A DNA stretch of 64,000 nt from Akebia trifoliata (GCA_017979445.1 CM030714.1:47445220-47509219); one strand, 5' to 3'; numbered from the stretch's first letter, positions 23,222 to 35,081 are shown. Translations and numbers: made by a program. Notes: generated from the letters alone by a model not told the origin.

Positions 23222-23465
23222 GATACCCTTAGGATTGATATGTGTCAACCCCAACCTACCCACATAATAGATGACCTTCTAGGAAGACTATGTTAACAAT
23301 ATCTACGTCGACATCATTCATGCATCCCAACATTAAAGATAACTCTCATCATCTTCATCGAAGTCTTATTCTAAAGATTTAGGGTTCATTAGATGAATCA
23401 TATTTATCCAATTTTGTAGGTAATAGAATTTGAGACGTAATAAATCAACGCCCTAAATATACAAA

Positions 23466-23556
23466 GATGACGTAGCAAGAGCACAGAACAATAGATCTTT
23501 TTCTTCGAGATACATGAGAAAAAAGAGGTACGGTTTTGTGCCCTTCCATGTCATCC
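23466..23556. mobile_element. ~90-bp palindromic MITE (unit 1, second insertion)
   Basis: Left arm GATGACGTAGCAAGAGCACA, then GATCTTTTTCTTCGAG; right arm TGAGAAAAAAGAGG, then TTTTGTGCCCTTCCATGTCA. Same family as 22592-22676, inserted 0.8 kb away. Confidence 0.7.
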
Positions 23557-24558
23557 ACGTACAAATTACGTATTTTTTAGCGAATCAATTTATCATCAGT
23601 CAAGAATTTTACATTAATTGTCAACTTTACACAATCCTCCTCTCCTTTAAATAAGCTCGACGCGTAGAGGAAACATCACGATAGCCGAGTTATTCAAAGA
23701 GAAGCCTATAACCCCACATAAGTGTTATGGAGTGGCACTTCAGCAAACATAACCCCTTCTTCAAACTGTGAAATATGTTTGATTTATTTAACCAACTTGG
23801 GTCTCTTACGCATTACATTTTTGTCGGTGGGGGTACTTGCATGTACTATCATCCAAAACCTCAAAATCAATTTCATATAATTCTATATTTAGCAAATTGA
23901 TTAGTTTTCTTCTTTTGTAGGTATTGGGAATTTTGGGGTCCTGTTTAATAATTTAATTTTTTAAGATAAATCCATCAAAATAGTCCCTAAAATCTAGGTG
24001 TGGGTCAAAAACTAGTAAAACCAATTTGTTTAAGAGATCATAGTTTTTACATGTATTGATATTTTTTTCAAAAATTTGCTCATCATCATCGTCCAAATCA
24101 TATCCCAAAAGTTTAGTGTTGATTGATCAAATCCTGGTCGTCCCTTCAATCCTATATAATTAAGCGGATAAGTCACAATCATCATTGAAGTCTTATTCTA
24201 ATCGATTGAATGAATTGTGTTCCTCGATTCAACTAAATAATTTAATGAGGGTTGGAATAGATGGAGTAAATTCCTACCAAACATGGTTTCAAATCTTGTT
24301 CAACAACTATATGGATACACATGTGTCTCAACATTCACATTATTTCACGAGATAAACAAGATGTCTTGGACAATATTTTGAAAATTTCGATCGAATCGAT
24401 AAAAACTTGACCGAGTCAATTGGGATTTTGTAGATTTTGATTAAAATAATTTAAATTTTTTAAATATTTCTTATATAACTAAAGCATGATTTTATGATTA
24501 AACATTTTTTTAATATATATTTTTTATTAAAAGAATATAATTATTTTAATTTAAATAA

Positions 24559-24942
24559 GGGGAATGCTAATGTCCCATACTTCATGGGGATGTTGGTATT
24601 ATCCAACACTTTTTTTCCACTAATACCCCTTATCGTTTAGTCTTTTAGTGAAAAAGATAAAGGTGTATTGGTCTTTTATACAATAAATGCTTGTTTACAT
24701 AAAAATGTTATCAGCATTTAAGTATTTTGAATTAAATATCACTTTTTGATAAATGTTTTGGTAATTAATGCCAACATAATAAATGCATTTATAAATGATA
24801 TAATAAATATATGTATTATGTAAAAGACTAACATGCCCTTATGTTTTTCACTCAAAAATAAAACAATGAGAGGGTATTATTGAAAAAAAAAGTGTTAGAC
24901 AATGCTAACATCCTCATGAGGCATTAGATGTTAGCATTCCCC
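24559..24942. mobile_element. Mutator-type MITE, ~80-bp terminal inverted repeats, 9-bp target duplication (unit 1)
   Basis: The ends GGGGAATGCTAATGTCCCAT and ATGTTAGCATTCCCC pair along about 80 bp each (including CATGAGG/GGATGTT and AACACTTTTTTT). The exact 9-bp duplication TTTAAATAA lies at 24550-24558 and 24943-24951. The interior is AT-rich and non-coding. Confidence 0.85.
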
Positions 24943-25472
24943 TTTAAATAAATATATAAATCAATTATTATAAATCGAGTTAAATGGATTGTCTCGTCCA
25001 AGAAGAGTTCTCTCGTCAATGAACGAGAAAAGACGTCAAACTGGATTTTGAAATCATGCTACCAAACCAATTCAAACTGATTAGACATCAATTTATAAAA
25101 TTGAATTAATATATATTACAATAAATAAAATAAATCTCATTTTACATCAATGACAACCTCTTATAATCTTAAAAATTGTTTATATAAACCAAAAAAGTGA
25201 CGATTGCACAAGAGACAATTCAAATTTCAAACTGTGAACTTTGCTAAGTTCTCAAAAATTGATTTATCGATTTGACTTTTGATCAAGGGGTTTTGATTCG
25301 TGTGAAACAAATGGCTCAGACTATATCGATGTCATTCTCACCTGTTCAAGTCAAATCAAATCAAGTCAAGTTTTAAAACTATATATTATGTATGTCAAAG
25401 TATATATTGTGTGGGCTACGACATTTATATATGTCAAAATCCATGGAAGAATACGACCAACAAATGCCCATA

Positions 25473-25657
25473 GGGGGTGTGGCTTAGTGGTAAGGTGTAA
25501 CGACAAGAGTATGCTCCTCTTGATTGTGAGTTCGAAACCGAGTGCAACCTTTGAATAATCTACTTTGCGGGGGTTGTGGGCCCCCTCTGTGACTCCAAGG
25601 AGACTTAGTCTCACCAATGTGGGGATACTCCTTGAGTTACCTAAAAAAAAAAAAAAA
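25473..25657 (+). mobile_element. tRNA-derived SINE, second family (unit 1)
   Basis: A-box-like GTGGCTTAGTGGTAAGG, B box GAGTTCGAAACC at normal spacing, a GC-richer body (GGGGGTTGTGGGCCCCC) and a 15-base poly(A) end. No clear target duplication is visible. Confidence 0.65.
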
Positions 25658-26597
25658 GATCTAACATTATATATGTAGCTTCATGATCAATTGACCCAAC
25701 AAAGGCGGCTCATAAAAAATGTATGAAATCCATCCGAAAAATGTTGATATGGTGTCATTTTAAAATAGATTAAAGTATTTTATTCCGACCATTAGATTTC
25801 GTGTTTTGCTAAGTCAATGGATCGATCTCAACATAATTGCCCGACGTGTAGATGTTATTATACGTCAACTTCAACAGTCTATTATAATTTAGATGGGACC
25901 ATGTTATTTATTCTAATTGAAGTCATCCATTAATTTTCTCTATCAACTCCAAATATTTATATATTAAAAAAAAGGATTAATTATAATATAATTAAAACGT
26001 GTATTAGATAAAGTCATTTGTATTTTAATAGTATATGATGCAGAGATGGAGACCCTCCATGTGGTAGTCATTAGATTCACTAATAATCTTTAATATTCTC
26101 AACCAGAAAAGAAGGAAAAATAATTATTCTTGAACCAATGTCGAGAACTTATATTGTCAGACTAATTTTTCTCATAGTACACCAGTTTTTAGGATTTTTG
26201 AACATTGAGAGAGAAAAAAGCGAGGGAGTGATGGCCATCTCTCTCTCTCTCTCTTACTTAGAGGGAGAGACGGTGAGATTTTTAAGATTGGCATTTTGAA
26301 GACAACAAAAAATCTCTCATTTTTATTGGTCCACATGTATTGAAAGTATTCCTAATTTACAAAAATAATCATGTTAGGCATGCCATCAATACATATGAAC
26401 TAATGATAATATGAGGTTTATTTGGGTCTTTGAAATTGCGCTCCTCTCTCTCTCTCTCTCGTACCTCCCCCTCTCCCTCCCCCAATTGAAGAGAGGAAAA
26501 TGGGGTGGCAAAATGAAAATTCAAAAGAAAAAGTTATTCCCACATTATTAAAATATATTTCATTAATTATTCAGGTGCTATAAGAAAAGTTTGGTAT

Positions 26598-26720
26598 TGA
26601 GAGGAAATTTCTCTCCCCTGTCCATGGTGGAAAATGAAAATTTCATGATTTGATGACATTGTGGAATTGAAATCTGTGGGTTGAGGACATGCGGACAGGA
26701 GAGAAATTTTCTCTCTATTG
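26598..26720. repeat. Inverted repeat, possible small MITE (unit 1)
   Basis: The arms GAGGAAATTTCTCTCCCCTG and GGACAGGAGAGAAATTTTCT can pair over about 25 bp, separated by about 70 bp. The equivalent sits in unit 2. It is non-coding. Confidence 0.5.
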
Positions 26721-27287
26721 CTGATGTCATTTGCACGACATGTCAAACAGTTGTTGGGCTGTAAGAAAATTTGCTCACAACCCACTCATCAAAAAATCAT
26801 TCTAGAAGTTCTCACGAAATATGTAAATATATCAAAAAATAGGTAGGAGACCTCTCCCACATGTAGACTAAAAAGCATATGTTAACCAAATCTATTAAGA
26901 AAACTTTGTATTTTTTTACAACATACTAACAATTATGATGTCCTAGAATGCTTGGCATATTGTTTAAGATTTTATTTCAAACATCATTGATTAGATTAAC
27001 TTACACACTATAATGTGAAATCAAACACATATTGTGCTTATGAAAGAATAGGAATTATCATATAAAAACAATCTATTTTGATTTAAGCGCTTTAAATATG
27101 TTTGATCAAATGAACAAAGGCATCAACATTATAGTGCCAACGTTTGGTAAACCAAATATTTTTCCCTTATAATAATATTGCAAAGTTAAGTTTGAGCTCT
27201 TTAATAAATTTAAAATGAAGTTTCACAATTTTTTTATTTTTTAAAATAGAGAAAATTATCAAAATGCATTTGATTCGATTATATAAA

Positions 27288-27370
27288 AGATAGTTTTATG
27301 ATATTGACTTCAAGTTGAAGTATTTTTACTTTAAGAATTTTAACTTGAAGTCGATATCATAAAAGTGACT
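27288..27370. repeat. Short near-perfect hairpin (unit 1)
   Basis: TTTTATGATATTGACTTCAA on the left pairs with TTGAAGTCGATATCATAAAA on the right around a loop of about 25 bp. The duplicate at 39162-39244 pairs slightly further (ACTTTT / AAAAGT). Confidence 0.7.
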
Positions 27371-27560
27371 AGGGGGACCAGATGAGCCAAGGCATATGGG
27401 TCCCTCTCCCGAGAACGTGTAACGCACACACATCACACACACCAGGTAAGTGAGGGCAGGTGGCCTTGAGGAAATATTGCTCATATTGGGTATCGAACAC
27501 ACAACCTATGGACTTTCACCTCTTATTGGATCCGAAATTGTTATTGAGCCAACCCTCGAG
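27371..27560 (-). mobile_element. Possible SINE-like tRNA-derived segment (unit 1)
   Basis: On the minus strand GGGTTGGCTCAATAAC resembles an A box and TGTGTTCGATACCC a B box, at a spacing somewhat longer than usual. No clear tail or target duplication was found. Also present in unit 2 at about 39245-39435. Confidence 0.3.
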
Positions 27561-27599
27561 GTTACACATACCATATTAAGCTGCTCACTATCTTAATAT

Positions 27600-28540
27600 C
27601 AATCTATTAATATTACCTAATACCATATTAGATTGGGTCTCAAAACTTAAAATGACATAATTGAGCCAACCTGGGTCTAATAAATGTCTAATCGGATTGG
27701 TACCAATTTAGTCTAGGCTAACTATGTTAATCATGTTGTCTAGGACTGCAACTTGGACGGCTTGACCCGAACTCAATCCAATTGATGGGCAAGCCTGGGC
27801 TGAGTTATATAAAAAATGAGTTGAGTCTAGGTTAGAATATGTCGATCCGACCTTAATTTGGGTTGAGCTCGGCTTGAGGGATGGAGCAACCTGACTCAAC
27901 CTGAACCCGATGTTTATATACTAATATACAAATATTTTTAATGTGGACAATTAGATATTATTATCACGGGCTATGATTAAGTATGGTCTGTTTAAATATT
28001 CTCTCAATGATGGATTTAGTGGTTGTATGTGATTTTATTTACTAGTGATTTTGTTTTTTATGTTGTATTTTTTTTTAAAGATGTAAAATTTATTTATTGA
28101 TTAAAATGAAATTAGGGATATTCAATGAGTCAATCTGCCCAAAATTACCTAACTGCGTCTAACCCGAGCTCAACCCAATTTTAAAAGATTAAGCTTAGGT
28201 TGAGCTCGGGTTAGTGTGCTCAAGCCCGATGGTCGGGTTGAGTTGAGCTCGGCTATCACTTGGGTTGAGCCTGGATTCCCGCCCAGGTTGCAGCCTAATG
28301 CTATCCTTACTCATGTATTATAGCTATAATTCTACGATATGTTAGAAAATTTTGAGCCAGCCTGACCCAACCACAAATAGGTCCCAATACTTGCAGGCCG
28401 AACTTGGACATAACTGAATTTTTATTTGGACAAACCCAAACAATATATGGGTCGATTTTGTGCAAAAAAATTGGGGCCCTATTAGCTTTGGCCATTGATG
28501 ATCCAACCCGGCCCATTGACAACCATACTTAGAATGTCAA
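27600..28540. repeat. Degenerate AACCCGA / GGGTTGAGCTCGG repeat zone (unit 1)
   Basis: Numerous variants of GGGTTGAGCTCGGGTT and CCCGAGCTCAACCC alternate on both strands, with no open frame longer than chance. It is an old degenerate dispersed repeat. The duplicate lies at about 39460-40400. Confidence 0.5.
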
Positions 28541-29254
28541 TGTGCTGCACTATTTTGGACCCATGAGTTCATGAACGTTCATTCCACCAAATATGGGCCC
28601 ACAAGTGAAAAATAACCCTATTTTGGTAATTTTTGTTCATTAGTTTTCTTGGTTTGAACCAATTTTTAACCCATGGGCCATCATATATTTGGGCCTCAAG
28701 AAAGTGGGCCCTTTAATAATATGTCATGTGTGGCATTTAGGGAATCGTGGGGTCCTGATATCATTGCCCTCGAAAACAATTAGGCGCGTGCTACCAATAT
28801 GTTCCTTTCATTTTTATTATTTTCTGACACATCCTTGTCAATATGGAAAATTATATATACCTACCACATTTGAAAACTTTTGTTGCCTTTTTTGACCATT
28901 TTTACTTTGACAAAATTCCGGAATCTAACGATTTTTAACCTTTTTTCTTTGGCAAAAGGTTGAGGGAAAGCAATAAGTAAATAATAAAAAATAATGAAAT
29001 CAAACAAATAAGAGTATTTCTTAGGTTCCACCCTAGGTTTTATTGAAATTATAGATACCATGGTTTTAAAACTTATCACATATAACATGATCAATATTTT
29101 CTACTCTAGATTTTAAAAAAAATTATTAAATAATTTACCAAATTGGTGCCCTAGTTGAGTCGTAGTTGAATATATCGTACTCTATATGTTGTGGGTTGAG
29201 GGCTCTTTCTGATTTCTATTTTTCAATTTTCAATTTGTACATTTGAAATGTAAT

Positions 29255-30605
29255 TCTCTAATCTATGTAATAAAACGGTAAGATCCACTTGCGGGATACA
29301 AACGTCTCATTTAGCTATAGTGACCCCCCACTTTATTGCTTTCCTCCTCCCTTTTTATACTTTACCCTCCTCCTCCCCCATTCATTTCTCTTTTACAATA
29401 ACATTCCTCTAACTTTACTATATTTTCTTTTTTACCCCTCCAACCACAAAGTTTTTTTACTATACCTTTCCAATTTATCATTTTTCCTATTTTACCTTTT
29501 TAATTCTACGCACGGGCAAACTCTAGTTTTTAAATAAAACACAACTGTAAAACCCATTTTAGTACATTCGTGTTTGGGATAAATGTCTCATACATTACAG
29601 TTTTGCATGGTACAACCATCCCATCAAATTATAATTTTGTGGGTTCACTTTATTTTCTTTACTCTTCAACTCCTATAACTTTATTATATTTCTTTTTTTT
29701 AATCTTTTAACCTACTTTATTATTTTTTTATCTTTTACCTCCTTAACTTAAAAAAGTTTTAATAATACCCCTCCAACTTTATTTTTTAACCTCATCTTTT
29801 ATCGTGACGTACACACTTGCAAACTCTACTCTATATGATAAAACACAATTGTAGGGCCCATTGGCTACAATATTATTGGGGGGTTCCAACTTTATTTTTT
29901 CTTACCTTCATAATCCCAAAGAAGATGCTCGTGAGACCGTGACGTACATACAAACAATCTTTACTCTATATAATAAAACACGACTTTAGAATCCACTTTG
30001 CTATAGTATTGTTGGGAGGATAAACCCCCTCCCCTTCCAACTATAGTGTTGTAAGGGATAAATCTCCCATCAAGTTACAATTACGTGGGATCCACTTTAT
30101 TTGCTTTAATTTTCACTCCTTTAACTTTATTATATTTCATCTTTAACCCATTTTATAATTTTTTTCTCTTTTACCCCCTTTAACATTAATTTTTTTAATA
30201 ATAACCCTCCAACTTTAATTTTATTTTTCACTTTTACCCTCTTAACCCGAAAGAGAATGCTTGTGTTGTAGGCACGAACGAACTCTACTCTATATGATAA
30301 AACACAATTGTATGGCTCACTTTACTACAATTGTGTGGGTGATAAACATTCCATCCGCTATAATTTTTTGAGATAAACATCCATCAAACTATAATTCTGT
30401 GAGATCCATTTTATTGTCTTTACTCTTTACCTTATCTAACTTCACTATATTTCATTTTTTTTATACCTATTTTACTGTTTTCATCTTTTACCGTCTTAAT
30501 CTCAACTTTTTTTTTAATAATATCCCTCCAACTTTATTTGTGTTTTCATTTTTTTTAACCTTTCTTAACCCTAAAAGAGGATGGGTAAACTTTAGTCAAT
30601 GATAA
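29255..30605 (+). mobile_element. Head-to-tail array of Helitron-like modules (unit 1)
   Basis: At least five heads of the form TCTACTCTATATAATAAAAC recur (about 29255, 29522, 29828, 29948, 30282), each leading into CACAATTGTAGGGCCCA-like then pyrimidine-rich sequence. The first module ends GCACGGGCAAACTCTAG with T following, and others approach their end with GCTTGTG...GGCACGAAC, able to form a small hairpin. This fits non-autonomous Helitron ends (TC start, hairpin, CTAG|T end). Same family as 6539-7670. No coding capacity. Confidence 0.5.
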
Positions 30606-30818
30606 AATATCATATATTTTACATAATATCTAAGAAATTCCTTAGTTTGCATTGAAAAAGCAATGTAATTTTATCATTAACAAACTAATTGTAACATCTT
30701 TATGTTAGTGAGGATCCTACCAGGCCTCAAAGATCACAACGTCCGCAAACAGAGCACATAGTCATCGGCCATCCGTTATAATGTCGGACCAAGAAAGCCA
30801 CATAGATGATGATAATGA

Positions 30819-32849
30819 CTATCTAATCTCCTCAAAGGTGGGGTGACTTCTATATCTCAAGCTTCGATGATACTTAGACCACATCGCACTTGACTTCATC
30901 TTGTCAAGCATACACACCTCCATTCCTTCACATTCTGATTCCTCGGCATTGGATGTTCCCTCCAACACTTTCACCACTTGTCTCATAGTAGGCCGAGCTT
31001 TCAGGTCAGGGTATGCACATAACAACCCTAAATGAAGCAATCTCTCAACCTCGTCATTGTCGAACCCACCATTAACCCTTAACCGCTCATCGAGTGCACA
31101 CACCAACTCGCCTTTCTCCATTAGTCCCCACACCCAATCGACCAAAGGTGGCTTCCCATCCTCTATTGGTCTCCGCCCACAAACAACCTCAAGAATTAAA
31201 ATCCCAAAACCAAACACATCGGTCTGCGCTGTTGCCCGCCCACTTCGAACCACTTCAGGTGCCATGTACCCCACCGTTCCAACGACACGTGTAGTGCTCA
31301 TCGCCTGCCCATGCCCGTGCATTCTAGCCAACCCGAAATCGCCTAACCTCCCATTCATGTCCTTATCTATTAAGACATTACTAGCCTTTATGTCTCTATG
31401 TAAGACTCTAGCTTCCCAGCCCTCATGAAGGTAGAGAACCCCTGAAGCCACATCTCTCAAGACTCTTACCCTATCTTCCCAACCCAAAACCAAACACTCT
31501 TCACATTCAAAAACCCTATTATCCAAACTCCCATTCTCCATGAAATCATAAACCAATATCAAGCTTCCCTTATCTCTTTTACACCAACCTCTCAATCCAA
31601 CCAAGTTTCTATGTTTTAAGCGGCCGAGACTCGAAATCTCAGCCAAGAATTCTCTCATCCCTTCTTCATTGTTGTGCGAAAGCCGCTTCACAGCAACCTC
31701 AACTCCTCCCATTACCCCCTTATAAACCTTACCATTCCCACCAAACCCAATAACATTTTCTTCAGAAAATCCCTTTGTTGCCGCATAAATTTCATGATAA
31801 TTAATTCGATGAGGCCAATACTCCAATTCCCATTCTTCCATATCTTCTCTCTCCCTCTTTCGCCTTCGTTTCCTCTTCACCCAAAACAGAGAAATCCCAA
31901 CACCACAACTCATAAGAAACACAATCAAGATTGTAATCCCTGCAATGAACCCTTTAGAGTGAAAAACAGAACTCTTTGGAGGAATAAATGACGGTAAATT
32001 CGAAGTAATCAACCGATCACCACTCACCGATGAGTTCGAATTACTAAAACTCCATGACAAAATCCTGTGACTTTCAACTAATATTCCCGTCGCCGCGCAG
32101 AATCCAACATACATTTCATCTAAAAGAACCTTGGAAAGATCAAGAGTGACGTTAATTAACGGCTTTTTAGGCCTTTTAATGCCCGCTCGAGCCATTGTTA
32201 CATTTAATTGAGAATTCGAGTAATCGATCCATACTTGATAGTTAACACCATTATTCAATATAAGTTCATCAAAATCCGAACCATCATCGGGCCAGAATCC
32301 AGCAGATTGAGCAGTGAACGACGAAAGAGAATTCACATCGACGCCAACATGATTGTCATCGATGTCATTGAATTCTTGGTTCTTGAATACATCGAATTCA
32401 ATACCAAACACATGGTTTGAAGGAACACCGTCGTTAGTTCTATTGAAGAGTCCAAGATGTTGAGCTGAAGTAGTACCTTCGATACCAATAGAAGGCGAAA
32501 AGATGAATGCTAGGCCATGGCCTGGTAGAGTATCTTTGTATCTAGCAATAGAGAAGATGAAAGACGTCGAAAAGGGAAGAATTTGAGTAGAATTTGGCAA
32601 TTTTGTGGGTATTTTTGATGGATAAAGAACTCGGCCAATTGAGAGAGATGAATGATTTGTGAGAGAAATAACATTTGATTCAAGAGATGAGTTTCCAAAG
32701 AATAAGAGACTGGAGGAGTTGAAAGTGTTGAATGTGAAATCGAGAGACGAAGAAGTCGATATGAGGGATAAGATTTTGATTAGTAGTATTAGTAGTAGAA
32801 GATGATTTAGCTTCATTGGAAGAGAGAAATGGCTTATAGTTTCTCTCAT
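30819..32849 (-). CDS. L-type lectin-domain receptor kinase, LecRK-VII type (copy 2, C-terminally truncated)
   Basis: Duplicate of the gene at 18904-20994: 676 residues from ATG 32849 (alternative ATG at 32816), with about 35 amino-acid substitutions and one Leu codon fewer in the signal peptide. Lectin domain, membrane span and all kinase signatures (GFGGNGKV, VAVKR, HRDIKASN, DFG, APE) are intact, so the kinase should still be catalytically competent. The codon after HPTFEEIR is TAG at 30821-30819 where copy 1 has CAG. The old frame stays open beyond it to the ancestral stop at 30764-30762, so 20 C-terminal residues are lost through one substitution. Unit 2 begins only 39 bp past that ancestral stop, so this gene's 3' flank is the end of unit 1 (Helitron-like array), not the native one. 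It may be a functional paralogue with an altered tail or an early pseudogene. Confidence 0.92.
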   Translation of the reverse strand: MRETISHFSLPMKLNHLLLLILLIKILSLISTSSSLDFTFNTFNSSSLLFFGNSSLESNVISLTNHSSLSIGRVLYPSKIPTKLPNSTQILPFSTSFIFSIARYKDTLPGHGLAFIFSPSIGIEGTTSAQHLGLFNRTNDGVPSNHVFGIEFDVFKNQEFNDIDDNHVGVDVNSLSSFTAQSAGFWPDDGSDFDELILNNGVNYQVWIDYSNSQLNVTMARAGIKRPKKPLINVTLDLSKVLLDEMYVGFCAATGILVESHRILSWSFSNSNSSVSGDRLITSNLPSFIPPKSSVFHSKGFIAGITILIVFLMSCGVGISLFWVKRKRRRKREREDMEEWELEYWPHRINYHEIYAATKGFSEENVIGFGGNGKVYKGVMGGVEVAVKRLSHNNEEGMREFLAEISSLGRLKHRNLVGLRGWCKRDKGSLILVYDFMENGSLDNRVFECEECLVLGWEDRVRVLRDVASGVLYLHEGWEARVLHRDIKASNVLIDKDMNGRLGDFGLARMHGHGQAMSTTRVVGTVGYMAPEVVRSGRATAQTDVFGFGILILEVVCGRRPIEDGKPPLVDWVWGLMEKGELVCALDERLRVNGGFDNDEVERLLHLGLLCAYPDLKARPTMRQVVKVLEGTSNAEESECEGMEVCMLDKMKSSAMWSKYHRSLRYRSHPTFEEIR

Positions 32850-33010
32850 GGAGAGAGATCTGAGGAAATGAAAGAGAGGAAGAAAGACAAGGTTTTGTAA
32901 TTTTGTTTGGATAACTTAGAATGGGATAGTGTTATGGATTGGAGAAAACTCCCTTTGACTTTAATCAACGTTTTAGGGCCAATGGAGTATATATATATAT
33001 ATATTTATTA
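32850..33010 (-). promoter_or_regulatory. Probable core promoter and leader of LecRK copy 2
   Basis: Same layout as copy 1: the TTGACT W-box core on the plus strand near 32957 and the TA run near 32988-33005, the latter differing in length from copy 1. The assignment is by homology and position. Confidence 0.3.
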
Positions 33011-34450
33011 TTATTATTTTTTCTTTGATGAAAGGGAAGAGGGGGTGTTTTACGAAAATGTCCAAGTCTTTTACCAAAATGATTGAACCAATCTTTTTTC
33101 ATTTTTGATATTCAAGTATGGATTATGTATCTTTAACCAACCAACTACTCCAAACAACCAGATCAGGGGATTTAATTAGAGTAATACACATCCAAGAGTG
33201 AAGGAACATATACACTCAACACTCCCCGTCACTCATAAGGGTCGAAAGAATTTAACCCGTGACTTATACAAACCTAATTTTTTGATATCATGTTAACTAA
33301 CCAACTATTTCAAAAGACCAATCATTTGAAAAAGGAGAGTACTATGAATATAAGAGAGTCATGAAATTTAACTAGGGTGTGAAAGACCTGAGAGTAGAGG
33401 AAAAATATACACTCAACATATTTCATATATATTGTGAACCTTCATTAAGTTCAAGGGCATAAGGGTAAAATTATCAAATTATTAGTATGAATTTTTAATT
33501 ATTTTTGTAAAAAATATATTATGAAATCAAGTATATGATCATTTTCATAAATATTAAAAAAGCCTAGCCGGCTTAATAGCTTTGATAAATCGATGGTAGA
33601 TCTGAAAATCATTTTTGTAAAATATTTTTTATGAAATCACATATATGATCAATAAATATCACACAAAAAAAAATAAAAATTGATTAGTTCAATAATTCTA
33701 ACAAAATACATAACTATTTTAGTAATTTTCCTTTATAGTTTTGATGGGGAGAGGATATTTTGATCCATGAGTGAGATCAAAGTTGCCTCAAAACTCATTA
33801 GAGTCGGCTCAATTCGATAGAAAAATCTCGAAAACATGGATTTCAAGGGGGAATGTCATCAATTTAAAAATATAAAAGTATATCTAAAATATACACATAA
33901 TCTCTAAGAAGTTTGCCTAAATCACCCATAATGAAATGTGGTTTAATCTGATGGTAGAAGTCATTTAGGTCTAAAACTCTTCATTAATTTAATTTTAATT
34001 AGGGGCACTTTGGGCTTTTGCGCCTTATCTGTTCGGGCATGTGAAGGGAAGCCAAAAGGTTGGCGGCTGCCGACTTTAGAGGAAAAAAAAAACTAGAATT
34101 GCCCCTGAAAGACAAGGAAAGAGGGCTTTTGACTTGTACCTTTGTTCAATACTGTAGGGCTGAAAAGAGTGCCTGGAGCTGCACCACGGACTTCTCAACA
34201 GTTACATGTCAATTTCACTATATTATTAGCCTGCCAACTAGAGTGTCAATGGATCGGATTTGGGTTCAGTCTTGAATGGGTTGTGGGTCAGCTTTTAGTC
34301 GGGTCAAAAAACTTGGGGCATTCGGTTTGGATTTTAGAAGCCAATTTTTGCTGATAATCCAATGGTCATATTTGATCGATGTAGTAACCTTATCACTATT
34401 TAATTCCTCTTCGTATTGAATTATAAAAAGACTAACGATAAATTGACTAT

Positions 34451-34535
34451 GACATGGTAGTGGCACCGAAATGTAGATCTTTTTCTTGTGTATCCCGAAA
34501 AAAAAGATCCATGATTCTGTGCCCTTATCACATCA
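34451..34535. mobile_element. ~90-bp palindromic MITE (unit 2)
   Basis: Duplicate of 22592-22676; the arms GACATGGTAGTGGCACCGAA and TTCTGTGCCCTTATCACATC are retained. Confidence 0.7.
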
Positions 34536-34870
34536 TCCACATATAAGTCGTGTATCTTTAGTGCATTAATTTATCACAACTCTTATAAAAATTGAACATT
34601 GAAGAATTATAAATGAGCCAAGCCATCTATGGGCCTAGTATGCCATGAGTGAGAAAATGATTCATATTGATTTTCTTACACAAATCTGGTCCCTTACGGA
34701 TCAAAATGGCTAATTGACTCTATTAGGGCTGATGTGTCTACCCCAACTATGGCTAGACTTGAATCGAGTCAAGGTGTAGTACGACGTAGACGTCAAAATA
34801 ATTCATGTTTATTTTCATACACGACACATGGTCCCTTTTAGACCAAATGACTCATGGATACCTTTAGGAT

Positions 34871-35081
34871 AACCCACCCATGGGTTGCCTAAGGGGTAAG
34901 GGCGAGCACATGAAGTGTGGGTTAGGTGCACGTCATAACATCACGGGTTCGATTCCCCTCTTGGATTTTTCTCATGATTTAATTGGGGGATCATGGCGGT
35001 GGATTGTTGTGGTAGTCCTCCCCGAGATTAGTCGTGGTGCGCCAAACTGGCCCAAACACTCTGTTAGCAACAAAAAAAAAA
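34871..35081 (+). mobile_element. tRNA-derived SINE (unit 2)
   Basis: Duplicate of 23011-23221, same 211-bp length. Its flanking target duplications have each picked up one change (GATACCTTTAGGAT and GATACCCTTAAGAT), so the SINE predates the segmental duplication. B box GGGTTCGATTCCC is intact. Confidence 0.85.

Larger units (their letters stand above)
18865..30722. repeat. Tandem segmental duplication, unit 1 (11.86 kb)
   Basis: Starts at GGCCTCAAAGATCATAACGT and continues collinearly with 30723-42569, offset 11858 bp at the left edge. It contains LecRK copy 1 and its upstream region, the SINEs, MITEs and the Helitron-like array, all in the same order and orientation as unit 2. Divergence is limited to scattered substitutions and small indels. 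Confidence 0.95.
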
